NCBI GenBank assembly: GCA_013151015.1
Contig: JAADJA010000078.1
Coordinates: forward strand, 1 to 35,938
Length of the DNA: 35,938 bases
Origin: Chlorobiota bacterium
GTDB taxonomy: Bacteria > Bacteroidota > Bacteroidia > Bacteroidales > JAADJA01
Reading direction: 5' to 3'
The notes under the pieces were generated by a model. That model searched no databases. It was given only the letters and a program-made list of their open reading frames with translations, and was not told where the DNA came from. Shown here one piece after another: positions 1-6,410 of the stretch (position 1 is its first letter; every line of letters begins with the position of its first letter). A program made the position numbers and the translations under genes.

Positions 1-66
1 TTAAAAAAAGAAAGTGGTATTCGTCACAAAATAGCATGTATTTTCGACTTTTATACAGACATCATT

Positions 67-552
67 TTGGATTCATTCGACAAAATATACAATGACAACT
101 TTTTGCTGCTTTACAGGCTTGCCTGCAAAATGGTAAATGATATTGATTCAGCTTCAGATATAGTCCAAGAAGTATTTATTTACCTGCACGAAAAACTACA
201 GGATGGACATCAAGTAAATCATTTACGTGGTTGGTTGAGCAAAGCAGTTTACAACAGGTGCATCGATTATTTAAGAAAGCCGAAACGAAATGTCGGGCTC
301 AAATCATTAAAAAACCATAGTACGGAAAACGCTGCATTGGAAGTTGCCGAAACAAAAACTGCAATCAATGAAGCTCTCGATAAACTAAATCTCAATGAAA
401 AAACACTTGCAATACTCTATAGTGAAGGATTTTCTTACAAAGAGATGGCCGAAATAAGCGGAATCAAAATGAGCTCAATTGGGACTACCCTTTCAAGGAC
501 TTTGAAAAAATTAAAAAAGGAACTAACATTAATGGGACATGAACTGCATTAA
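67..552 (+). CDS. ECF-type RNA polymerase sigma factor
   Basis: This is an RNA polymerase sigma-70 factor of the extracytoplasmic-function class, expected to direct transcription of a small regulon when released from its anti-sigma partner. The region 2 helix is visible at about residues 10-75 (ASDIVQEVFIYLHEKL, then LRGWLSKAVYNRCIDYLRK, which recognises the -10 box). Region 4 lies near the C-terminus (LAILYSEGFSYKEMAEISG, then SSIGTTLSRTLKKLKK, a helix-turn-helix for the -35 box). At 161 aa the length is normal for the class. The start used is a TTG; the frame stays open to the left edge of the window with no ATG, so the true start could lie further upstream and the 5' end is uncertain. The end overlaps the next gene by 14 nt, which indicates translational coupling with the anti-sigma factor. 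Confidence 0.85.
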   Translation: MDSFDKIYNDNFLLLYRLACKMVNDIDSASDIVQEVFIYLHEKLQDGHQVNHLRGWLSKAVYNRCIDYLRKPKRNVGLKSLKNHSTENAALEVAETKTAINEALDKLNLNEKTLAILYSEGFSYKEMAEISGIKMSSIGTTLSRTLKKLKKELTLMGHELH

Positions 553-1000
553 GGACGAAATTATTCAAGAATATATTGATGGAGAGCTAAAACAACCAGA
601 AATTGTTTTGCTCGAGCAGCACCTATACCAATGTGGCCCCTGTTCAGAAAAGGTCGGCTCACAAAAAAACTTATCCATCAGGATGAAAAAAGCGATTAAT
701 TCCATGGTGGATGAGAATATTGAAATCCCCGCATTTGAACCAGGCAACCACTTTGTTCACCAGGCTTTCATTAAAAGAAACAGATATGCTATTTCTGTTT
801 CTGCGTTGATCGCTGCTGCAAGCTTGCTTCTTTTCTTTGGGGTTTTCAGAAAAGGACAGAACACAAAGGAGGATAGGCAGCTTTTGTTCATCAGCACACT
901 TTATTACGAAGTTGATGCAAACCGGCCTGCAACACAACAGCCATTGCTCATCCACATAACGAAACCCGACGGGGATCAAATTGATTATATCCTGAATTAA
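539..1000 (+). CDS. anti-sigma factor with zinc-finger-like N-terminus and one membrane segment
   Basis: This is the likely membrane-bound anti-sigma factor for the overlapping upstream sigma gene. The N-terminal part holds an HxxxCxxC motif (H28, C32, C35) typical of zinc-binding anti-sigma domains, which sequester the sigma factor on the cytoplasmic side. A single hydrophobic segment follows at about residues 80-101 (SVSALIAAASLLLFFGVF). It leaves about 50 residues outside the inner membrane as a possible sensor tail. The length (153 aa) is on the short side. The start ATG lies inside the end of the sigma gene. The role is inferred from motif, topology and gene pairing; the signal sensed is unknown. 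Confidence 0.72.
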   Translation: MNCIKDEIIQEYIDGELKQPEIVLLEQHLYQCGPCSEKVGSQKNLSIRMKKAINSMVDENIEIPAFEPGNHFVHQAFIKRNRYAISVSALIAAASLLLFFGVFRKGQNTKEDRQLLFISTLYYEVDANRPATQQPLLIHITKPDGDQIDYILN

Positions 1001-1034
1001 ACAAAAACATTTACGAAATCCATAGACCACAATC

Positions 1035-2315
1035 ATGAAAAAGATATCCATTTTAATAATTTTCGCTTTTCTTGCAGTTTCCGGTCCTGCCCAAAAATTA
1101 ATTGACATTTACAAAAAGGGCACGATCAAACTGGTCCCCGATTTGAAATTTGCCCAAAACAACAACTGGGATTCCGTTTTCAAAAGTTATTATGACACTG
1201 TTTACGGCAGCCCAATGGGCAATCGCAAATCATTGATAATAATGCCTGACGGCTCGGTGTTGGTCAACAACAGATACCGTAACTTTTACACAAAGTTTTC
1301 ACCTAATGGGAAATTTGAAAAAGAGTTCGGCATTACCAACAGCAACGGAAAAAAGTTCAAGAAAACGGAGAGTATCGCTGGCGTACTGAACAATAAAATC
1401 CTATTCTCCAATCTTGACAATATAGGGAATATGATTTGTTCCGACCTCGACGGGAACTATATCAAGACTTTGCAACTTGATTACATAACACGGCAAATGA
1501 TCTCCCTTTCACACAATAAAATAGCCGTTGTGGGTTGGGCAATTTGGAGCGATAGGTTTCGTGATTTTGTGGCAATTGTAGATTACGAGACCAATGAAGA
1601 AAAAATAATATGGGATTATTTTTCAGATCGATGTGGGGAGACCGAACATTGTGATTTGTTCAGTTACAAATACGATTTCGAAAGCCATGGATCAATTTTA
1701 TTTTCAACCATGCCGTACATAAATAACATAGGAATGGCTTCACCTCCAAAAATAGCCTGGATAGGGAACAAATTAGTAGTTGCCATCCCCACCACAGGTG
1801 AAATTCTGGTTTATGACATTGAGGGAAACCAAATATCAAAAGACAAAATCACTTGGGCTGTCCATGAGATTTCCGTAAAAGAGCAAAAAGAAATCCAACA
1901 AAAGGCAATTGACAAATTCAAAAGCAAGAAGAACCCCAAATTTGCCGACTGGGCTTCCCCTGAAGAAAACATGAAAGCAAATAAAGAATTGATTGCTGAG
2001 ATGGAAAGCGATTTAAAGGAGATTTCAAAACCTATTAAAATCCCTTATTTCTCAACAATTCTCAAAGATTCTGACAACAACTTACTTTTCTTTGAGTTTC
2101 CAAAAGAAGAAAACAGCAATAAATTCAATGTGTGGGTTTACGGAAACAAAGGCCATTTTATCGGCCAAAGCAGCTTTGTTTGCGATGGTTACCATTTACA
2201 GATCAACCCTTCAAAGATGGTTTTTCACAAAGGGTATTTATACGCCCTCCAACTCAAAAAAAATGTATCTGGTGTCCCGTTGCGACTTGTCCGATTCAAA
2301 CTGGCCAACGAATAA
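1035..2315 (+). CDS. secreted beta-propeller-like protein of unknown function
   Basis: I do not recognise a named family with certainty. The 426-aa product starts with a clear signal peptide (MKKISILIIFAFLAVSGPAQ) and has no further membrane segments, so it is exported to the periplasm or surface. It contains several spaced short motifs of the form D-x-x-G-x-x-x followed by a hydrophobic strand (SPNGKFEKEFG, DLDGNYIKTLQ, DIEGNQISKD, GNKGHFIGQS). This resembles the 6-bladed beta-propeller (NHL/BF3164-like) lipoproteins common in Bacteroidota, but no lipobox cysteine is seen. It starts 35 nt after the anti-sigma gene on the same strand and probably belongs to the same operon, so it may be a target of, or an input to, the sigma factor. 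Confidence 0.7.
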   Translation: MKKISILIIFAFLAVSGPAQKLIDIYKKGTIKLVPDLKFAQNNNWDSVFKSYYDTVYGSPMGNRKSLIIMPDGSVLVNNRYRNFYTKFSPNGKFEKEFGITNSNGKKFKKTESIAGVLNNKILFSNLDNIGNMICSDLDGNYIKTLQLDYITRQMISLSHNKIAVVGWAIWSDRFRDFVAIVDYETNEEKIIWDYFSDRCGETEHCDLFSYKYDFESHGSILFSTMPYINNIGMASPPKIAWIGNKLVVAIPTTGEILVYDIEGNQISKDKITWAVHEISVKEQKEIQQKAIDKFKSKKNPKFADWASPEENMKANKELIAEMESDLKEISKPIKIPYFSTILKDSDNNLLFFEFPKEENSNKFNVWVYGNKGHFIGQSSFVCDGYHLQINPSKMVFHKGYLYALQLKKNVSGVPLRLVRFKLANE

Positions 2316-2328
2316 ATCATAAGAAGTT

Positions 2329-2359
2329 GGGTCTAAGAATGCAATTGCATCTGAGACCC
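2329..2359. terminator. imperfect palindrome after the sigma-factor operon
   Basis: A 31-nt inverted repeat starts 13 nt after the stop codon of the upstream gene. GGGTCT at 2329-2334 pairs with AGACCC at 2354-2359, around a perfect inner core ATGCAATTGCAT. The hairpin would be strong. The sequence after it (GATTGGTTTAAA) has no clear T-run, so it may be a terminator of the non-canonical sort or a protein-binding site. Confidence 0.4.
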
Positions 2360-2406
2360 GATTGGTTTAAAACATAGGCCACCAAAGCCCTTCCTATAAA
2401 AGACTG

Positions 2407-2536
2407 CTATTCCGAACGCAATGGGTTGGGTTTGTGTGCCAGTGCGAGGAATCCCCTGGCTGTTATGGCAGTCTTTCATAGTTTGGGGATTTCTCCCTCA
2501 CCTGCATTTGCCACCCCCAAGGGTCGGAATGACAAC
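2407..2536. repeat. dispersed inverted-repeat element in a non-coding stretch
   Basis: The gap 2316-2758 holds no convincing gene. Within it, the left part (ATTCCGAACGC, then GTGCGAGGAATCCCC) and the right part (GGGGATTTCTCCCTC, then GGGTCGGAATGACA) are inverted copies of one another. They give an element of about 130 nt that can fold into one long arm. Elements with CATTCCGA at the ends and GAGGAATCCCC inside are frequent non-coding repeats in Bacteroidota genomes (general knowledge; copy number here is not testable). Open frames across it are best read as by-products of the repeat. Confidence 0.5.
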
Positions 2537-2564
2537 GAAGGTGCAAGCAACATTGTTTCACATT

Positions 2565-2591
2565 CATCCGATGATTCGAAGTCATCGGATG
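2565..2591. repeat. perfect 10-bp stem hairpin
   Basis: CATCCGATGA at 2565-2574 and TCATCGGATG at 2582-2591 are exact reverse complements separated by a 7-nt loop (TTCGAAG). It lies in the non-coding stretch downstream of both the plus-strand sigma operon and the minus-strand moaA-like gene. It could serve as a bidirectional terminator, although the T-run is weak on both sides. Confidence 0.45.
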
Positions 2592-2758
2592 ATTATTCTT
2601 GGAATATGGGAGAGCGCCCACGCCCGTGCATACCAAAACAATTCCAGAAAGGACACCCCGATGCCCCCTCTTGTACACTGACCGGCGCACAGAGGGAATG
2701 TGCGGGCAAAACCCCCATTTATATGGCGACCGAAAACCGTGTGCTTTCTGACAAGGGC

Positions 2759-3559
2759 TTATCCCCCAATATTGCTGAATCTATTCTCGGTATTAAGTGA
2801 TCCCGATTCTGGTTTATTGCCTATTGCAAGAGACAGGGCGTCTTTCGTTCCCAATTCCCGGATATCATATGCGAGGTTACTGAACAAGCAAGGTTTTATC
2901 TTGCCATCGGCCGTAAGCCGTAGCCTGTTACATTTTATACAGTCACCCCCTTCACCACCAATTACCTTTGAAAATATGCCTTTGCCGAGGTCCATTTCTT
3001 TGATGTACCTTACCTGAAGCCCTTGTTCCATACAAAACCGGCCTACCCCGAGGGCATCGGGTTCAAGAGGTGATTCCTTTACGACACAGTTAACCTTAAT
3101 GGGATATAATCCAGCATTTCGGGCTGCTTCAATCCCTTTCAGGGTATCCGACAACTCCCCTGTCCTGGTGATTTCTTTAAATTTTGAAGCATCCATTGTA
3201 TCCAAGCTGACATTTACCCTGTCAAGGCCTGCTTTCGCAAGTGGTTTCGAAAACCTGTCGAGCAAGGCACCATTTGTTGTCATGGATAAATCCGTAATTG
3301 CGGGGATACTTGACAACATCCCAACCAATTCAACGATCCCTTTCCTTACAAGCGGCTCTCCCCCTGTTATCCTGACTTTATCTATACCCAGTTTTGTCCC
3401 TACGCTCACTACATTATAAATCTCCTCAAAAGACAATATTTCTTTATGGCTGATTAAATTGACCCCACCGATCGGCATGCAATAGGAACACCTTAAGTTG
3501 CATTTGTCGGTAACTGAAATGCGCAAATAGTTGATATTTCGATTATACTTGTCGAACAT
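2759..3559 (-). CDS. moaA: short MoaA-like radical SAM protein (molybdenum cofactor synthesis)
   Basis: MoaA converts GTP to the cyclic precursor of molybdopterin, using one S-adenosylmethionine-binding [4Fe-4S] cluster and a second C-terminal cluster that binds GTP. The sequence shows the radical SAM motif CNLRCSYC near residues 20-27, the GGEP motif (VRITGGEPLVRKG), and a second-cluster region with CIKCNRLRLTADG followed by KPCLF. It ends in the Gly-Gly tail conserved in MoaA (FSNIGG). The length, 266 aa, is well below the usual 320-340 aa. The missing part lies between the barrel (YIKEMDLGKG) and the C-terminal cluster. Both clusters appear intact, so it may be a compact working variant. 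It starts 17 nt after the permease gene, at the end of the arr cluster, and fits a role in supplying cofactor for ArrA. Confidence 0.82.
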   Translation of the reverse strand: MFDKYNRNINYLRISVTDKCNLRCSYCMPIGGVNLISHKEILSFEEIYNVVSVGTKLGIDKVRITGGEPLVRKGIVELVGMLSSIPAITDLSMTTNGALLDRFSKPLAKAGLDRVNVSLDTMDASKFKEITRTGELSDTLKGIEAARNAGLYPIKVNCVVKESPLEPDALGVGRFCMEQGLQVRYIKEMDLGKGIFSKVIGGEGGDCIKCNRLRLTADGKIKPCLFSNLAYDIRELGTKDALSLAIGNKPESGSLNTENRFSNIGG

Positions 3560-3576
3560 AAGCGGAAATGATTAAA

Positions 3577-4308
3577 CTAAAAAAGGAACAGTTTAAAAGA
3601 GGCCAACAATAAAACAGTCGCCAAAATATACCTGACCCTATTTTTACTAAACTTAAAACTACCCAAAAAGGAACCAATCACCCCTCCAATAACCACAGCA
3701 ATGACCCAAAAGGCAATATTAGGCGTAGCGTACAGTCCTGATATGTTCAGCCCGATTATTCCGGCTGTCGAATTCAGGAAAATAAATAAGGCAGAAATAC
3801 CGGCAGTCTCTTTAACATTTGCCCAACGAAACAACAATATCAGAGGGCTTAAAATTATCCCACCGCCTATTCCGATCACTCCCGATAAAAATCCAATAAC
3901 CCCTCCCGTCAGCAACAACGAAGCCCATGATGGTTTTTTAATATTGTCGAACTTAACAGATTTCACAACCAACATCCGAACAATAGCAATCAACAGGCAT
4001 AAACCTAAGATAAGCTTATACAATTTAGGGTTTATGGTTACCCCGGCACCAATAAATGCCGCAGGTACCGAAGCAATAATCAAGGGAACAAGAATACTCC
4101 ATTTAAAATGGCCATTTTTATAAAAGGAATAAAATGCGGTAGCGGAAACAAATAAGTTCAATGTCAAGGCCGAGGATTTCATTATTTCGGGAGCCATTGC
4201 AAAAATTGCCATTAACGCAAGGTAACCACTGGCACCTCCATGGCCAACAGAGGAATAAAGAAGTGCGGTAATGGCCAATAACACAAAAAAAACAATTTCT
4301 AAATCCAT
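3577..4308 (-). CDS. TauE/SafE family inner-membrane permease
   Basis: A 243-aa polytopic membrane protein of the TauE/SafE (formerly DUF81) family, whose members move sulfite, sulfonates or other small anions across the inner membrane. Family-typical features are the N-terminal SSVGHGGASGYLALMA and the internal GVIGIGGGIILSPLIL glycine motif. The rest is mostly hydrophobic helices separated by short charged loops (about 7-8 segments). It lies between the arrD-like and moaA-like genes on the same strand, with moaA 17 nt downstream. The substrate cannot be told from sequence; an oxyanion or sulfur compound linked to arsenate metabolism is a guess from context. Confidence 0.8.
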   Translation of the reverse strand: MDLEIVFFVLLAITALLYSSVGHGGASGYLALMAIFAMAPEIMKSSALTLNLFVSATAFYSFYKNGHFKWSILVPLIIASVPAAFIGAGVTINPKLYKLILGLCLLIAIVRMLVVKSVKFDNIKKPSWASLLLTGGVIGFLSGVIGIGGGIILSPLILLFRWANVKETAGISALFIFLNSTAGIIGLNISGLYATPNIAFWVIAVVIGGVIGSFLGSFKFSKNRVRYILATVLLLASFKLFLF

Positions 4309-4318
4309 ACCATTAATA

Positions 4319-4464
4319 TTAAAAAGACCTTCGTTTCAAATGGAAAGCAAGGCCCAAAAACAACAATGGCACAGCAATTAATTGTTTTTTCATCCTCCTT
4401 TCCAATTCATCCCATACAATTACTGCAAGGATTCGGGAGGCCAGTTATTTCTATCCTGACCCAT
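4319..4464 (-). pseudogene. possible frameshifted small membrane protein
   Basis: Two short overlapping frames in the gap between the arrD-like gene and the permease read as one natural-looking small protein if a frameshift is allowed. The first (4464-4420) gives MGQDRNNWPPESLQ and then a stop. The second, in the neighbouring frame, gives AVIVWDELERRMKKQ, then a hydrophobic stretch LIAVPLLFLGLAF and a basic end HLKRRSF, stopping at 4319. The basic-flanked hydrophobic helix would be a single membrane anchor. AGGAGG sits directly against the internal ATG at 4393, too close for a normal start. It could be a decayed gene or chance. Confidence 0.28.
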
Positions 4465-4549
4465 AGACTTGAAAATCATGGGTAAAATACCTTTAGATTG
4501 ACAAGTTCGGAGTTAAATAAGTAAAAGAACAAATGTTAAATTCGGGTTT

Positions 4550-5197
4550 TCAACCCATGCTTTTTGGAAATTCAACAAGCCCTGTCGATCTTGTAAAAAA
4601 GTCCAAGCACCTAAAAAGTGCTTTATAGTAATCATTGTCAGTTTGTTTCAGCCCATGGCCGCAAAACCCGGGCACCCATTTGTTAAAGTGTTCATTCAAG
4701 AAAATACCCTGGGCATCATGAAAGTTTTTTGCTTCACCAGGTTTTTTATCCAACAAGCTTTTTATTTCATTGAATATCAAATAGTACAAATACTCGGCCT
4801 CGACCGCAACATGATCGGGCAAATCCCTGACCCCCATATTAAAATCAAGTCCCATTTTCCTATATTGGTTCAATACCCAAATCGTATCATCCGTCATAAC
4901 AGAATCGCCCCCTAAGTAAATTGAACTATAAGGTGGGGCGAGTGTCTTGAACGGACCGACGAACAGTTGGGCATATTCTACCAGCAATTCGGTTTCGGTA
5001 AAACTGTTTAAGGATTTCTCCAAGTCTTCGACACACCCCTTATTGTCAATGTTCAGTATTCCAAATGATTTTTTAAGGGAAGCGAACAGGCCCGAACCCC
5101 TTAATACCTCATCCTCCGGCTGGCAAAAAAGCGCAGAAAACAAATTGAAGGCATTGGCCCTTGCCTCTTCTATGGCTATAAAATCTTCAAATCCCAT
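4550..5197 (-). CDS. arrD: TorD/DmsD-family chaperone for the arsenate reductase (ArrD-like)
   Basis: Members of this all-helical family bind the Tat signal peptide and apoprotein of a molybdoenzyme, and help insert the cofactor before export. The 215-aa product (from the ATG at 5197, MGFEDFIAIEEARANAF) has the typical N-terminal helix with LFSALFCQPEDEV. It also has a central LVEYAQLFVGPFKTLAPPYSSIYL (the family's Y/LF.GP...PY.S pattern) and the late H/W region ending in a C-terminal aromatic helix. An earlier in-frame ATG at 5248 would add 17 residues that look like non-coding sequence, so the shorter form is preferred. It lies 113 nt downstream of the iron-sulfur subunit gene, which marks it as that enzyme's dedicated chaperone. 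Confidence 0.8.
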   Translation of the reverse strand: MGFEDFIAIEEARANAFNLFSALFCQPEDEVLRGSGLFASLKKSFGILNIDNKGCVEDLEKSLNSFTETELLVEYAQLFVGPFKTLAPPYSSIYLGGDSVMTDDTIWVLNQYRKMGLDFNMGVRDLPDHVAVEAEYLYYLIFNEIKSLLDKKPGEAKNFHDAQGIFLNEHFNKWVPGFCGHGLKQTDNDYYKALFRCLDFFTRSTGLVEFPKSMG

Positions 5198-5310
5198 TAT
5201 ACAAGCTTTTTTTTTAGAAAGTATTAAAATAAAGAGACTTGAAAACAAGCCTCTTTATGAAAAAAAAGTTACTACACTTAATTATGTAAACGAAATTAAA
5301 ACCCCAAGCA

Positions 5311-6387
5311 CTATTTCACGACCAATATATTTGCCGTAAACGCTTTTCCACCAGCAGTCAACCTGCCAATGTAGGTGCCTGTTTTAAAATCGGAAACATC
5401 AAAATGAACCTTATGCTTGCCAAGTGGCATGCTTTCCCCGTCCATGACCTTTAAGACTTCCTTTCCTGAAATGTCGTAAATGGAAAAATGGATTTCAGAC
5501 GTTTCATTGATTTCAAACTCTGCCGTAGTGTTTCCCGAGGTAGGGTTCGGGTAAACTTTCAATTTCTCGTTTATTTTCTTGACCTCGCGCCTGTCAGAAA
5601 CACCCACATTGAAATCATTCAAATAATACACATTTGGACTGGTGCCCGCTTGCCCTTCTGGCAGCATTTCGCCCAAATTGTTTTTTAGCCGTGAATAACC
5701 ACCGGCAATCGCTACGCTTATTTCACTGTTCGGGTCGTTTAAGTCCCCAAATATACGCGCCCCTGTCGGACAAGAAACCACACAATAGGGTTGTTCCCCA
5801 TTCTGTAGCCTATGGTCACAGAATATACATTTTTCGGTTACGCCAGAAGGCCTAACTGCCCCAATATCGGGATGTGTGTATTTGTTTTTATCAGGAGGTA
5901 CGACCCCGGCCAATTGAACAATTTCTGCCGGCGTTGAAGTCCCACCAGGGATAATCGCTGTTTCATCGTCATAAAAACCCTGTGTGTTCTGCCCTGATGG
6001 GTTAAACGAAATTACCGAATACTGAACCCCATCTTGTATCGTGTATTTGGAGCTGTATGGGCAATTCGTCTGACACAACTGGCACCCGATGCACAAATCA
6101 TCATTGTGCATAGTGATCCCATCATCGGTTTTGTACATTGCCTTTGGCGTAACAGGACATACTGCCACACAAGGTGCATCTGTACAGTGGTTGCACAACA
6201 CAGGCAGTACTTTGTACTTAACATCACCTTGTGCGAAGGTACCTTCTGTGTGAGTAAAGAAGTCGGCCCAATTGTATTTGCGGCCATCCTGCTCAAATTC
6301 GGTATTATTTTCGGTTTTACAGGCTAAAGCGCAGGCTCCGCATCCCATGCACTTATGTAAATCTATCGCCATTCCATATTTTGCCAT
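5311..6387 (-). CDS. arrB: ArrB-like four-cluster ferredoxin subunit with T9SS C-terminal sorting domain
   Basis: This is the electron-transfer subunit of the arsenate reductase. Residues 1-250 are a DmsB/PsrB/ArrB-type ferredoxin. Its sixteen cysteines form four sets (13/16/19/23; 65/68/73/77; 99/102/105/109; 187/190/202/206), with signatures CMGCGACALAC, CNHCTDAPCVAVCP, CIGCQLCQTNCP and CIFC. Known ArrB proteins stop near 230-240 aa; this one has 358. The extra part, about residues 270-358, is a textbook T9SS type A sorting domain: KVYPNPTSG, then IHFSIYDISGKEVLK, then FKTGTYIGRLTAGGK, ending ILVVK. It has no signal peptide, so export would rely on the Tat signal of its partner. The gene lies 23 nt after arrA. 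An insert at about 118-186 before the last cluster is also longer than in short relatives. The single open frame argues against a sequencing join. Confidence 0.88.
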   Translation of the reverse strand: MAKYGMAIDLHKCMGCGACALACKTENNTEFEQDGRKYNWADFFTHTEGTFAQGDVKYKVLPVLCNHCTDAPCVAVCPVTPKAMYKTDDGITMHNDDLCIGCQLCQTNCPYSSKYTIQDGVQYSVISFNPSGQNTQGFYDDETAIIPGGTSTPAEIVQLAGVVPPDKNKYTHPDIGAVRPSGVTEKCIFCDHRLQNGEQPYCVVSCPTGARIFGDLNDPNSEISVAIAGGYSRLKNNLGEMLPEGQAGTSPNVYYLNDFNVGVSDRREVKKINEKLKVYPNPTSGNTTAEFEINETSEIHFSIYDISGKEVLKVMDGESMPLGKHKVHFDVSDFKTGTYIGRLTAGGKAFTANILVVK

Positions 6388-6410
6388 AATCTATGTTTTC
6401 TATGTTATTA

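Noticed and set aside
671-1108. Long minus-strand frame opposite the anti-sigma factor
   Set aside because: It runs antisense through a motif-bearing gene and its residues have no family pattern.
2421-2800. Overlapping plus-strand frames in the 2.4-2.8 kb gap
   Set aside because: They translate inverted-repeat DNA and run into the moaA-like gene; no start signals or fold pattern.
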